Below are positions 1 through 8,276 of a stretch of DNA of 64,000 nt, piece after piece. Each line of letters opens with the position of its first letter. Positions within the stretch are counted from its first letter, which is position 1. Location: positions 1,550,001 through 1,614,000 of the forward strand of contig NZ_CP047950.1 of NCBI RefSeq assembly GCF_014280075.1. Direction: 5' to 3'. Position numbers and translations under genes: made by a program. The DNA is from Synechococcus sp. A15-62. GTDB lineage: Bacteria > Cyanobacteriota > Cyanobacteriia > PCC-6307 > Cyanobiaceae. The notes under the pieces were generated by a model, which did no database searches, was not told where the DNA came from, and saw only the letters and a list, made by a program, of their open reading frames with translations.

Positions 1-33
1 GGGCTCGACCAGGCTGAAGCGACTGAAATCCAT
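1..33 (-). CDS. possible start of a gene cut by the left edge
   Basis: An ATG on the minus strand at 33 opens a frame (MDFSRFSLVEP...) that stays open to the edge of the window. It lies 10 bases downstream of the stop of the membrane-protein gene at 44-355. No ribosome binding site is visible and only 11 codons can be read, so this is a weak call and no function can be given. Confidence 0.25.
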   Translation of the reverse strand, partial: MDFSRFSLVEP

Positions 34-43
34 ACACGTCAAA

Positions 44-355
44 TCAATACACAAACCAACAGAACAAATAGATCAAGAGTGACAAGCCAAAGATCAACAT
101 CCCGATTGAGGTTTTTATTCGCATCCACTTTTTGTCCCACTTGTAGGGAGCCATCACCACGATCGTAAAAAATGTCAAAGCGGCATACACAACCAAGGTG
201 TGCTTCGGATGCTCCTTGGCCACCAACATGCTCACTCCATGCCAGAAGAATGTGAGCATCGAGGCATAGGACGAAATCGCTCCGAGGTTGTAAAGCAACT
301 CTTTGCGCTTTTTAAGTTGACCACCAATCGTTTTCTGAAGGCCCATCAGGGACAT
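44..355 (-). CDS. small hypothetical membrane protein, three predicted TM segments
   Basis: I do not recognise this 103-residue protein. A short basic N-terminus (KKRKE near residue 16) is followed by three hydrophobic stretches at about 24-45, 52-70 and 82-102, so it should be an inner or thylakoid membrane protein. The region before TM3 is rich in Lys and Trp (KWDKKWMRIK). The ATG at 355 is the first possible start. The hydrophobic pattern and basic loops look like real coding sequence. No operon partner suggests a role. Confidence 0.6.
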   Translation of the reverse strand: MSLMGLQKTIGGQLKKRKELLYNLGAISSYASMLTFFWHGVSMLVAKEHPKHTLVVYAALTFFTIVVMAPYKWDKKWMRIKTSIGMLIFGLSLLIYLFCWFVY

Positions 356-466
356 CCAAGGGATGAGAACTTCAACTTAGCGATTCGATCTTGTTATTCA
401 CATTCCAAGAAGTACTGGGCATGTGATCTGAAGCGGACTTGAGTCCAGACAGCAGCACGCTTTAAG

Positions 467-730
467 GTGATCGACCATCCAGCTCAGCAGGCTTTGCTCG
501 GTTCCTGGCAAGTCTTAATGCGGTGTATCGCCAGCGCACTGTTCCTGGTGGCCCATGGTCTGCTGGTGCTGGAGCACATCACCATTGGAACGGCGCTGCA
601 TGGGATTGCGGAGTTGTTCCTTGCCCCCTGGGCCATCCGCCACAAAGCCTGGGACATCATCGTTATCGGGCTGATTTTCTGCGTCTTCGACCTGTGGGGA
701 ACGCTGCGCTTGACCGGAGTGTTGGTTTAA
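467..730 (+). CDS. small hypothetical membrane protein, two or three TM segments
   Basis: 87 codons from a GTG at 467; an in-frame ATG at 518 would give 70 residues beginning MRCIASALF and still include every hydrophobic segment. Segments at about residues 18-40 and 63-85 flank a short basic loop (AIRHKAWD). The gene converges on the 36-codon gene at 737-847, six bases beyond its stop. I do not recognise the family. Confidence 0.55.
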   Translation: MIDHPAQQALLGSWQVLMRCIASALFLVAHGLLVLEHITIGTALHGIAELFLAPWAIRHKAWDIIVIGLIFCVFDLWGTLRLTGVLV

Positions 731-736
731 CGCCCC

Positions 737-847
737 TCAACCACTGAGTCGCTGGGACCAGAAACCAAAGAGCTGCCACGACGACCAGAGGAACATTCCA
801 AGGAAGACCCAGTTGAGCCAGGCGGGACGTCGGTCGTTTTCAAACAT
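737..847 (-). CDS. 36-residue single-pass membrane microprotein
   Basis: An ATG-started frame of 36 codons, rich in Trp and Phe. A charged N-terminus (MFENDRRPAW) leads into one hydrophobic helix (about residues 11-30). This one-helix, Trp-rich form is common among cyanobacterial thylakoid microproteins. It is not a known Psb, Psa or Pet subunit that I can name. The overlapping longer frame from 951 on the same strand has a coil-like composition and looks spurious. Confidence 0.55.
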   Translation of the reverse strand: MFENDRRPAWLNWVFLGMFLWSSWQLFGFWSQRLSG

Positions 848-895
848 CCCTTGGAGAGCGGAAGGCGATATCTGACCTTATCGGTGCAACCCGGA

Positions 896-1141
896 TCACT
901 TCGCCGAGGAACTCCAATCGGCCGAACGAAACGACACATTGGCGCCACCACTGCGTTTGAGATCGTGCATGCCCTCCAGTTGGTTGTACACCGAAAGCAG
1001 CTGCCGGCGCATGTGGTCGGTATGGGGCAGATCAGCGATCAAACGCAGCACATCCTCCAAGGATCGTTTGGCGTCAATGACCAAACGACAATCGGGGCTG
1101 CCAGGTTCGTCACGCATCAGTTCAAATACGAATGCATCCAT
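896..1141 (-). CDS. hypothetical protein, 81 residues
   Basis: Soluble acidic/basic protein beginning MDAFVFELM, with a central helical part (residues about 25-62, LEDVLRLIADLP then MRRQLLSVYNQLEG) and a Ser-rich tail. No catalytic motif is visible. Composition and helix periodicity look coding. It lies downstream of arsJ on the same strand after a 105-base gap in which I see nothing. Function unknown. Confidence 0.55.
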   Translation of the reverse strand: MDAFVFELMRDEPGSPDCRLVIDAKRSLEDVLRLIADLPHTDHMRRQLLSVYNQLEGMHDLKRSGGANVSFRSADWSSSAK

Positions 1142-1246
1142 TCAGCAGAAAATCCCTGTTCGCGGGTGTCTGAATGCCTACCAACTCAGCGATATTCAGC
1201 AGAAATTCAGAGTTTGACCCCGCCCTGCGCATCGCCCATGCCTTGA

Positions 1247-2497
1247 TCAAGTGGCGTTCCGCACAGCCGGCAGCCTGAGGCTGCTGAGCCAGGACAACAC
1301 CACCAGCAGGGATGAAGCCCAGAGACAGGCCTGCATACCAGCGGCTTCGGTTTTGCCGAGCATGAACACCGCCCCCGAGAGCAAGGTTCCTACCAAGCGC
1401 CCTGCAGCATTGGCCATGTAGTAGAAGCCCACGTTGAGGCTGACGCTCTCGGCATCGGTGTAAGCCAGCACCATGTAGGAGTGGATCGATGAATTCATCG
1501 CGAACACCACCCCAAAGGCGGCAAGGCCTGCGGTGATGGCGACCGACACATCCACCTGGCGCCACAGCGCCACAGCGATCAGGGCGGGAATGGAGGTGAG
1601 CAGAGCACTCCAGAACTGCACCGCAGACACTCCCAGGGACGTGGTCCGCCCCCAGAGTCGTCTCAGGCCAGGCGCTGATCCCTGGACGATGCCGTAGCAA
1701 ATCACCCACAGACCGAGAAAACCGCCGATCTCCCAGAAACTCCAGCCCAAAGAAGCCTCGAGAAACACCGGCAAGGCCACCACGAACCAGACATCCCGGG
1801 CACCAAACAAAAAGAAGCGCGCCAGAGACAGCACGTTGATGCCCTGGGATTTGGAGAACAGCGACGAAAAGGCCGGCTTGGACTTCATCTTTCCGATCTC
1901 CCCGGGCAGCACCAAGGTGAGCAGGAAGGCGAGGGTGAGGCCTGCCGCCATCCAGCCCACGGCAGCATTGAAGCCAAAGGCGGTCAGCAGCACCCCACCG
2001 AGAAAGAACCCCACACCCTTGAGGGCATTCTTGGACCCCGTGAGGATCGCCACCCACTTGAACAGCTGCTGCTGCCCCTGCTGCTGGTCCTCCGGTGTTT
2101 CCGGCACCACCGTCTTAATGGCGCTCTTGGCACTCATCTTGTTGAGGTCTTTGGCGATGCCGCTGATGGCCTGAGCGACCATCACGTAGATCACGCTCAA
2201 CAGTTTCGGCCAACTGGCGGCGACGGGCATCAACATCAGCAGCGCAAGAATCTGAAGCAGCGTCCCCGCCCAGAGGGTGAGCCGAAGCCCGTAGCGGGCA
2301 CCGATCCAACCGCCATAGAGATTGGTGACCACCCCGAACAACTCATAAAAGAGAAACAGGAAGGCGATCTCGAGGGTGGTGTAGCCGAGCTGATGAAAAT
2401 GGAACACCACCAGCATCCGCAGGGCGCCGTCGGTGAGAGTGAAGGCCCAGTAGTTGGCGGTGACGATGCCGTACTGCTGCAGAGGGGAAAGCTTCAT
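1247..2497 (-). CDS. arsJ: MFS transporter, organoarsenical exporter ArsJ type
   Basis: A 416-residue major facilitator beginning [17 protein letters not shown], with about 11-12 hydrophobic segments. Its start overlaps the stop of the GAPDH-type gene by four bases (ATGA), which fixes the start at 2497 instead of further upstream. ArsJ proteins export 1-arseno-3-phosphoglycerate, the unstable product made by an adjacent GAPDH acting on arsenate; once outside it breaks down and releases arsenate. The order arsR / gapdh-arsJ is the classical context. The specificity is inferred from family resemblance and context. A general MFS sugar-phosphate transporter is the alternative. Confidence 0.85.
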   Translation of the reverse strand: MKLSPLQQYGIVTANYWAFTLTDGALRMLVVFHFHQLGYTTLEIAFLFLFYELFGVVTNLYGGWIGARYGLRLTLWAGTLLQILALLMLMPVAASWPKLLSVIYVMVAQAISGIAKDLNKMSAKSAIKTVVPETPEDQQQGQQQLFKWVAILTGSKNALKGVGFFLGGVLLTAFGFNAAVGWMAAGLTLAFLLTLVLPGEIGKMKSKPAFSSLFSKSQGINVLSLARFFLFGARDVWFVVALPVFLEASLGWSFWEIGGFLGLWVICYGIVQGSAPGLRRLWGRTTSLGVSAVQFWSALLTSIPALIAVALWRQVDVSVAITAGLAAFGVVFAMNSSIHSYMVLAYTDAESVSLNVGFYYMANAAGRLVGTLLSGAVFMLGKTEAAGMQACLWASSLLVVLSWLSSLRLPAVRNAT

Positions 2498-3516
2498 GCC
2501 TCCAGCCCCACCACGTGGCAGGTGAGATCGGCCATGCGGCAGCTGTAGCCCCATTCGTTGTCGTACCAGGCAAACACCTTCAGCTGGTTGCCATCCACCA
2601 CCATCGTCGAGAGGGCATCGACAATCGAGCTGCGGTTGTCGTTGGTGTAATCGCACGACACCAACGGGCGTTCCTCGTAACCCAGGATCCCCTTCAACGG
2701 CCCTTCAGCAGCTGCATGGAAGGCAGCATTCACCTGCTCCACCGTGACGCTCTGCTTGAGCTCGAACACCGCATCGGTCAGCGATCCATTCAGCAGAGGA
2801 ACACGAACGGCATGACCGTTGAGCTTGCCCTTCAACTCGGGGAAGATCATCGCGATCGCCTTGGCCGAGCCGGTGGTGGTGGGGATCAAGGAGGTGAGCC
2901 CGGAGCGCGCCCGGCGCAGATCGGTTTTGAAGGAATCGATCGGCACCTGGGTGTTGGTGATGTCGTGAATGGTGGTGATCAGGCCGTGTTCGATGCCGAA
3001 GCTTTCGTGCACCACTTTCACCACCGGCGCCAGACAATTGGTGGTGCAGGAGGCGGCCGTCACCAACTTGTGCCGCGCCGGCTCATAGAGGTGGTGATTG
3101 ATCCCATAAACGATGTTGAGCGCGTCCTCACCGGCGACGACACCCTTCACGGGACAGGCCACCACAACACGCTTCAAACCCACCTGCTCGAAATAGGGGT
3201 TAAGGGTCTCCGGCGTTTTGATCTTGCCGCTGGCTTCAAGCACCATCTCCACGCCCCGATCGCTCCACGGCACTGCGGTGGGGTCTTTCTCGCTGGACCA
3301 GGTGAGTGCGGATCCCTCCACGCTGAATCCATCAGCGCTGCTGGTGATTCCTCGATCCCAGCGACCATGGACGGAATCAAACTCCAGCAGGTGGGCCGCC
3401 GTTGCTGCATCGCCGGCGGGATCATTGACATGCACCAGTTCAATGCCAGGCCGGCCCCAGAGGGCTCGGAACACCAGGCGACCAATCCGTCCAAAGCCGT
3501 TGATGCCAATCCTCAT
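2494..3516 (-). CDS. gap1: ArsJ-associated glyceraldehyde-3-phosphate dehydrogenase
   Basis: 340 residues, the normal GAPDH length. The N-terminal NAD-binding motif INGFGRIGR is at residues 5-13. The catalytic segment ASCTTNC is at 155-161 (nucleophile Cys157), with the partner His in [10 protein letters not shown] near 184 and the C-terminal WYDNEWGYS motif. In arsJ operons this enzyme uses arsenate in place of phosphate to make 1-arseno-3-phosphoglycerate, which ArsJ exports. The gene is divergent from arsR and overlaps arsJ by four bases, so it is probably arsenic-responsive and not the housekeeping enzyme. Residue 33, after the NAD-binding fold, is Pro (VNDPAG); whether NAD or NADP is used cannot be settled here. 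Confidence 0.9.
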   Translation of the reverse strand: MRIGINGFGRIGRLVFRALWGRPGIELVHVNDPAGDAATAAHLLEFDSVHGRWDRGITSSADGFSVEGSALTWSSEKDPTAVPWSDRGVEMVLEASGKIKTPETLNPYFEQVGLKRVVVACPVKGVVAGEDALNIVYGINHHLYEPARHKLVTAASCTTNCLAPVVKVVHESFGIEHGLITTIHDITNTQVPIDSFKTDLRRARSGLTSLIPTTTGSAKAIAMIFPELKGKLNGHAVRVPLLNGSLTDAVFELKQSVTVEQVNAAFHAAAEGPLKGILGYEERPLVSCDYTNDNRSSIVDALSTMVVDGNQLKVFAWYDNEWGYSCRMADLTCHVVGLEA

Positions 3517-3533
3517 ACCAGCTCCCTTTATCC

Positions 3534-3549
3534 ATCAAATTATGTTGAT
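3534..3549. promoter_or_regulatory. ArsR/SmtB-type operator between arsR and gap1-arsJ
   Basis: The perfect inverted repeat ATCAA-N6-TTGAT (ATCAAATTATGTTGAT) lies in the divergent gap, 17 bases before the GAPDH start and 27 bases before the arsR start. This arm and spacer pattern matches the core of ArsR/SmtB operators. The expected role is repression of both directions, released by arsenite. Confidence 0.7.
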
Positions 3550-3576
3550 CCAAGCAGAGCGGGGGACACTGCTCTT

Positions 3577-3894
3577 GTGATCCAGAACACCCTCAATCGT
3601 GAGCAGTCGAGGCAGCTGCTGAAAGCACTGGCCGACCCGATCCGCCTCGACGTGATCCATGCACTGGCGCAGGGTGAACGCTGCGTCTGTGACCTCACCG
3701 GTGATCTCAACCTCCCCCAGTCGAAGCTCTCGTTTCATCTCAGGGTGCTTCGCGAGGCGGGGCTGCTGACGGATCGGCAGAGCGGCCGCTGGATTTACTA
3801 CAGCCTCCAACCGGATGCCCTTGCAGCACTGGAGGCCTGGCTGGCCGAACTGCGCCGCCACTGCACGCAAAGCGCTGCCCCCTGCCCGAGCTGA
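3577..3894 (+). CDS. arsR: ArsR-family arsenite-responsive repressor
   Basis: 105 residues from a GTG at 3577; the frame is open much further upstream but that part is antisense to GAPDH. It is a winged helix-turn-helix with the arsenite-binding pair C36-V-C38-D in the alpha-3 region (GERCVCDL), followed by the recognition helix PQSKLSFHLRVLREAG at 47-62. Two more Cys near the C-terminus (C96, C103) may add a third ligand. It is divergent from gap1-arsJ with the operator between, and should repress both units until arsenite binds. Confidence 0.88.
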   Translation: MIQNTLNREQSRQLLKALADPIRLDVIHALAQGERCVCDLTGDLNLPQSKLSFHLRVLREAGLLTDRQSGRWIYYSLQPDALAALEAWLAELRRHCTQSAAPCPS

Positions 3895-3896
3895 CC

Positions 3897-4514
3897 ATGG
3901 ATCAACGGCTTTTTTTCCCGGCCACGGAACGCAATCGCGGCCCGATCGGAGACCTGCTGAGCCAGCTTTTGCCCGCCTCAGGAGCTGTGCTGGAACTGGC
4001 CAGCGGCAGTGGTGAGCATGCCGTCTGCTTCCAGCAACGTTTCCCCCATCTGCTCTGGCAGGCCAGCGATCCGGATCCAGACCATCGCGCCAGCATCAAC
4101 GCCTGGATCCAGCACCAGGGTCTGAGCCCGGTGATGCCAGAAGCGCTCAACCTTGATGTTGAAAGGCAGCCCTGGCCCCTTCCCCAGACGGTCCGAGGGG
4201 CATTGAAGGCTGTGGTTTGCATCAACCTGCTGCACATCAGTCCAGCCAGCTGCACGGATGCCGTCTTCAAAGAATCCGCCCAGCTGCTGCCCAACGGCGC
4301 TCCCTTGATCATCTACGGCCCGTTCATGCGCAATGGGGCTCACACGAGTGCAAGCAATGCTGCCTTCGACCAATCCCTGAAGGAACGCAACGATCAGTGG
4401 GGATTGAGAGAACTGAACCAGGTGATAGCCGTTGCCGCCAAGGCAGGCTTCAAAACCGACGACGTGGTCTCCATGCCCGCCAACAATCTGACTCTGGTGT
4501 TTCAGCGCGGTTGA
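3897..4514 (+). CDS. DUF938 family SAM-dependent methyltransferase-like protein
   Basis: 205 residues. The Rossmann glycine-rich motif I is VLELASGSGEHAVCF (31-45) and the acidic end of strand 2 is QASDPDPD (55-62). The INLLHISP segment (109-116) and the Tyr-Gly-Pro-Phe stretch are typical of DUF938. The start lies two bases after the arsR stop, so it is co-transcribed with arsR. The substrate is not known. It has no ArsM-type Cys set, so arsenite methylation is not supported, although the context is suggestive. Confidence 0.75.
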   Translation: MDQRLFFPATERNRGPIGDLLSQLLPASGAVLELASGSGEHAVCFQQRFPHLLWQASDPDPDHRASINAWIQHQGLSPVMPEALNLDVERQPWPLPQTVRGALKAVVCINLLHISPASCTDAVFKESAQLLPNGAPLIIYGPFMRNGAHTSASNAAFDQSLKERNDQWGLRELNQVIAVAAKAGFKTDDVVSMPANNLTLVFQRG

Positions 4515-4578
4515 ATTCGATCTGCTTGCCAGCTTCAGGAATGCCATCGACAATCACGCAAGAACGCAGGCGTAAGCG

Positions 4579-5604
4579 ATGGATCTTGTTGATTTGTTAG
4601 CGAAGCTGCTGATCGGCATCGCCGTCACTCTGTTCCTTTCATTCCTATTGCGGAGCGTTCTGCCTCGGCTTTCCAAACGAAGCAAAACCAGCTTCGATGA
4701 TTTTTTACTCAATGCCCTGGCAGATTCAGTCATACCCTTTGGATTTGTTGTCATCCTGATTCTCACGGAAAAGGAACTCGGCCTACCCATCAATGCCGAA
4801 AAAGCCTACGACGTTGTTCTAAGAATTATTGGAACAATTGTGCTGATTAGGCTTGTGAACCGTGTGGGCTCACGTTTCCTGAACGGCCTCACCCGTCGTT
4901 CGGGCAATGAAGATCTTGAGCAGCTTCTTCCAAACATTCTTCCACTGCTCAAGGCCTTGGTGTGGGCCATTGGCAGCCTTGTATTGCTGCAAAGCCTCGG
5001 GGTCAAGATGACCATTATCTGGGGATTACTCAGTGCCGGTGGCATTGGTATCGGCCTAGCACTCAAAGAGCCGGCCCAGGAGTTGTTTGCCTATTTGATG
5101 ATTCTGCTGGACAAGCCTTTCACCGTTGGGCAATTCATCTCAGTGGGATCCACCTCAGCAACGGTGGAACGCATCGGTGTTCGCTCCACCCTTCTGCGCA
5201 GCCTGCGGGGCGAACAAGTGGTGATGAGCAACTCAACCCTTACAAGCTCCACCATCCTTAATTTCGCCGCGATGGCGCAACGCCGGATGATCTATTCGAT
5301 TGGCGTCACCTACGACACATCGGTCGAACAGATGAAGGCGATCCCGACGATGATTCAAGCCATTATCGATTCCAAGGAGCACAGCACATTTAACCGCTGC
5401 TACTTCACTGAATTCGCTGATTCAAGTTTGAACTTTGAACTGGTTTACTACATCGACACCCGCGATTTCACCGTCGCTCTGAACGAGCAGCAAGCGATCA
5501 ACCTCGAAATCATGGAGGCCTTCGCCCGCGAAGGCATCAGCTTTGCCTTCCCGAGCCAGACGCTCTATCTGGAGGGGGATTCACTCGCCGGCAAAACCTC
5601 CTGA
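4579..5604 (+). CDS. MscS-family mechanosensitive ion channel
   Basis: 341 residues with hydrophobic segments at about 6-25, 50-68, 77-97 and 120-170. The pore-lining TM3 region LLSAGGIGIGLALKEPAQE has the small-residue (Gly/Ala) periodicity of MscS, followed by the beta domain IGVRSTLLRSLRGEQVVMSNS. This family opens under membrane tension to release solutes on hypo-osmotic shock. The acidic C-terminus ends LEGDSLAGKTS. The 3' end overlaps the convergent zinc-ribbon gene by 40 bases. Confidence 0.85.
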   Translation: MDLVDLLAKLLIGIAVTLFLSFLLRSVLPRLSKRSKTSFDDFLLNALADSVIPFGFVVILILTEKELGLPINAEKAYDVVLRIIGTIVLIRLVNRVGSRFLNGLTRRSGNEDLEQLLPNILPLLKALVWAIGSLVLLQSLGVKMTIIWGLLSAGGIGIGLALKEPAQELFAYLMILLDKPFTVGQFISVGSTSATVERIGVRSTLLRSLRGEQVVMSNSTLTSSTILNFAAMAQRRMIYSIGVTYDTSVEQMKAIPTMIQAIIDSKEHSTFNRCYFTEFADSSLNFELVYYIDTRDFTVALNEQQAINLEIMEAFAREGISFAFPSQTLYLEGDSLAGKTS

Positions 5605-5879
5605 GCCGTCGGCACGGCAGAACGCCAGACGACCCCACCGATCAACAGGGCCAAGGCCGCAACAGCGGCGGTGAAAGGAATCAAGCGACGCTGATCAGGC
5701 CTGGTTCCGAGAGCGATCTGACCAGAGATGTTGTCGCGTCGTGAGGCCACAAATGCACCCTGGCGACATTGGGTGCACAGCGTGTTGGTGACGCCGGCAT
5801 TTTTCAACTTGAAGCCGTAACGACCCGGGATCTCAACGGGTGTTCCGCAGCTGGAACAAGGGAGAGAAAAAACTGGCAT
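5565..5879 (-). CDS. zinc-ribbon protein with C-terminal TM anchor
   Basis: 104 residues. An N-terminal zinc ribbon has two Cys pairs (CSSCG at 8-12 and CTQCR at 35-39), followed by a basic linker and one TM helix at about 68-87, ending in a short Pro/Ser tail. The topology suggests a cytoplasmic metal-binding head tethered to the membrane. Its last codons run antisense to the end of the MscS gene. Function unknown. The 69-residue protein at 45173-45382 has the same architecture. Confidence 0.6.
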   Translation of the reverse strand: MPVFSLPCSSCGTPVEIPGRYGFKLKNAGVTNTLCTQCRQGAFVASRRDNISGQIALGTRPDQRRLIPFTAAVAALALLIGGVVWRSAVPTAQEVLPASESPSR

Positions 5880-5917
5880 CGGGAATCAGCCCTCAGTTCA
5901 GATTTATCACCCCGGTT

Positions 5918-6307
5918 TCACTCCAGCGGGATGGCACCCGTGGCACAAACAGCACCCCAACAGAGGCTGTGGTCCGCCGTCCAGAAAGGTTCCACCTCGC
6001 GCCAGTTCTCAGCCTGACCAACCCGCATCCTCATCTGGCCCGTGCCGTCATGGACGAATTCAACGCGCCGTTGCTTCCAGATCAACACCCAGCGCTCTCC
6101 AGGACGTGCAGCGACCATCCGGCAGGGACTCCAGGCCTGCTGATTAATCCGGCAGCGCATCGTGGCCGCTGCGGCTGAGCTGGCACCGGCAGAGCTGCCG
6201 ATGAACAGCAGAACAGCGGTCCAAAACTGGATGCGAAACACAGACACGGCCTGAGCGACACGCTGGAGTAGGGCCTCCTCGTCACCATGCGGCTCGGCAA
6301 GGGCCAA
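5918..6307 (-). CDS. hypothetical membrane-anchored or secreted protein
   Basis: 129 residues. A 25-residue polar N-terminus precedes a hydrophobic segment at about 29-49 (WTAVLLFIGSSAGASSAAAA), which could be a late signal peptide or an anchor. Four Cys (MRCRIN, SPCRMV, SLCWGAVCATG) could form disulfides in the periplasm or lumen. A later start would give a more classical signal peptide. I do not recognise the family. Confidence 0.5.
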   Translation of the reverse strand: MALAEPHGDEEALLQRVAQAVSVFRIQFWTAVLLFIGSSAGASSAAAATMRCRINQQAWSPCRMVAARPGERWVLIWKQRRVEFVHDGTGQMRMRVGQAENWREVEPFWTADHSLCWGAVCATGAIPLE

Positions 6308-6377
6308 ACCGGTGGGGCGCCCCGGATCTCTTCAGGGTTTGGTGTCTGTCAGGATTTGATCAGACCAGTTGCTGATC

Positions 6378-6632
6378 GTGCCGCGTTTTCAAGCCCGCGT
6401 CCTCGTGCGTCTGCGCCCCTCTGTGCTCGATCCAGCCGGAGAAGCTGCGCGTGGTGCCGCTGAACGACTTGGGGTGGAAGGCCTCAGCAAACTGCGGATC
6501 GGTAAAGCCGTGGAAATGGAACTGGAGGCTCCAGACGAGGCCGAGGCCCGCCGCAGATTGGAACTTCTCAGTGATCGCCTGCTGGCCAACCCGGTGATCG
6601 AGGACTGGAGCCTGGAGCTGGAGCAGTCATGA
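6378..6632 (+). CDS. purS: phosphoribosylformylglycinamidine synthase subunit PurS
   Basis: A small 84-residue PurS fold. From the GTG at 6378 it begins [21 protein letters not shown], matching the family start; a TTG at 6369 would add three residues. PurS bridges PurL and PurQ in the complex converting FGAR to FGAM (purine synthesis step 4). The family strand/helix order and the [11 protein letters not shown] segment are visible. The stop overlaps the purQ start by four bases (ATGA). Confidence 0.9.
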   Translation: MPRFQARVLVRLRPSVLDPAGEAARGAAERLGVEGLSKLRIGKAVEMELEAPDEAEARRRLELLSDRLLANPVIEDWSLELEQS

Positions 6633-7279
6633 GCATCGGGGTCATCGTTTTTCCGGGATCCAACTGCGATCGGGATGTGCAATGGGCAACCGAGGGTTGC
6701 CTGGGCATGAGCACGCGCCGGGTCTGGCATGAGGAGACCGACCTGAGCGGTTTTGACGCCATCGTTCTGCCTGGCGGGTTCAGCTATGGCGACTACCTGC
6801 GTTGCGGCGCCATTGCCCGCTTCGCACCAGCCCTGCAGTCATTGATCGATTTTGCGGCCAAGGGTGGTCGCGTGCTCGGCATCTGCAACGGATTCCAGGT
6901 GCTCACAGAGCTGGGCCTTCTCCCCGGTGCTCTCACCCGCAACCGAGATCTGCACTTCATCTGTGAGGACGCCCCGCTCAAGGTGGTGAGCCAACGCACG
7001 GCCTGGATGCAGGGGTACAACGACGGAGCTCTGACCCTGCCGATTGCCCACGGTGAAGGCCGCTACCAGTGCAGCGATGACACGCTCAAGCAGCTTCAGG
7101 ACGACGACGCCATCGCCCTGAGCTACGGCAACAACCCCAATGGGTCGGTGTCCGACATCGCGGGCATCACCAATGCCAGCGGCAGCGTTCTGGGCCTGAT
7201 GCCCCACCCCGAGCGGGCCTGCGATCCGGCCACGGGAGGCACCGACGGCCGCCGCATGCTGGAAGCCCTGCTGGGCTGA
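6629..7279 (+). CDS. purQ: phosphoribosylformylglycinamidine synthase glutaminase subunit PurQ
   Basis: A class I glutamine amidotransferase of 216 residues, the usual length. The nucleophile is Cys86 in GICNGFQ, and the other two triad members are His193 and Glu195 in MPHPERACD. The [11 protein letters not shown] segment at 48-58 is PurQ-specific. It supplies ammonia to PurL for FGAM formation. It is translationally coupled to purS and to the next gene (TGATG). Confidence 0.95.
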   Translation: MSIGVIVFPGSNCDRDVQWATEGCLGMSTRRVWHEETDLSGFDAIVLPGGFSYGDYLRCGAIARFAPALQSLIDFAAKGGRVLGICNGFQVLTELGLLPGALTRNRDLHFICEDAPLKVVSQRTAWMQGYNDGALTLPIAHGEGRYQCSDDTLKQLQDDDAIALSYGNNPNGSVSDIAGITNASGSVLGLMPHPERACDPATGGTDGRRMLEALLG

Positions 7280-8232
7280 TGCCAACCCGCCGGACGCTGC
7301 TGATTTCAGGGGCGTCCACGGTCATCACGGCCCTGCTTTCCCCCGGGGCCATTGCTGCCCAGCGCAAGCTGAAACCCCTGAAGCCTGGATCACGCATCCG
7401 CGCCGTGAACCCTGGCACCTGGATGGATCCGGACACCGATCTTCAGGCCTTGCGCGAACGCTGTGATCAACAGCAATGGCATCTTGAGATTCCTGCCACC
7501 GTCACCCGTCAATGGCGCTATTTCTCGGGAACGGACCAGGAACGGGTTGAGGATCTGAGATCAGCCTGGAACGATCCAACGGTGGATGCCGTGGTAACCG
7601 TTGGCGGTGGCTGGGGCGCCGCCCGCGTGCTCGAAGCCGGTTTTCGCTTTCCGCGACGTCCCAAATGGAGCCTGGGCTTCTCCGACATCAGCTCCCTGCT
7701 GCTGGCCCAGTGGGCCGCTGGCCTGCCGGGAGCCATCCATGGATCCAGCGGTGGTAGTGAGGCGCAGTGGCAACGCACGGTGGATTTGCTCCGTGGCCGT
7801 CCCGTGGCACCCCTGCTGGGCGACCCACGACGACGGGGAATCGCCCGCGGGCCCTTGGTGGTTACCAACCTGACCGTGGCGACGCACCTGATCGGCACCC
7901 CCTGGCTGCCCTCCCTGAAGGGGGCCATCCTGGTGCTGGAAGATGTGGGCGAAGCGCCCTACCGGGTTGATCGGATGCTGACCCAGTGGCGCAGCGCAGG
8001 CCTGTTGCAGCACTTGGCAGGGGTCGCCTGCGGTCGCTTCAGCTGGGCTGAAGACGACATCCTTCCCGGGGATTTCTCGATGGACGAGATCCTGGAAGAA
8101 CGCCTTGGCGATCTTGGGATTCCACTGGTGCTGAATCTGCCGCTGGGCCATGGTCGGCCCAACCAGGCTTTGCCTTTGGGAGTGCAGGCGCAACTGGATG
8201 GCAACAACGGCCTGCTCAGCCTGTTGGCCTGA
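7279..8232 (+). CDS. ldcA: S66-family LD-carboxypeptidase
   Basis: 317 residues with the S66 triad in order: Ser135 (LGFSD), Glu221 (LVLEDVGE) and His291 (LGHGRP). These enzymes remove the terminal D-Ala from murein tetrapeptides during peptidoglycan recycling. The N-terminus [13 protein letters not shown] followed by a hydrophobic stretch looks like a Tat-type signal with the twin Arg at 4-5, so export is possible although recycling S66 enzymes are usually cytoplasmic. Its start overlaps the purQ stop. Confidence 0.85.
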   Translation: MPTRRTLLISGASTVITALLSPGAIAAQRKLKPLKPGSRIRAVNPGTWMDPDTDLQALRERCDQQQWHLEIPATVTRQWRYFSGTDQERVEDLRSAWNDPTVDAVVTVGGGWGAARVLEAGFRFPRRPKWSLGFSDISSLLLAQWAAGLPGAIHGSSGGSEAQWQRTVDLLRGRPVAPLLGDPRRRGIARGPLVVTNLTVATHLIGTPWLPSLKGAILVLEDVGEAPYRVDRMLTQWRSAGLLQHLAGVACGRFSWAEDDILPGDFSMDEILEERLGDLGIPLVLNLPLGHGRPNQALPLGVQAQLDGNNGLLSLLA

Positions 8233-8276
8233 TCGCAGGATGAAACCGTGGTGCTTGGAGGCCTTTGCCGCTAGCG

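Noticed and set aside
2494-3516. Housekeeping Gap2 of the Calvin cycle
   Set aside because: It is operonic with arsJ and divergent from arsR; this fits the ArsJ-linked enzyme better.
2515-3576. Upstream part of the plus-strand frame that ends as arsR
   Set aside because: It is antisense to GAPDH and arsJ; the real start is the GTG at 3577.
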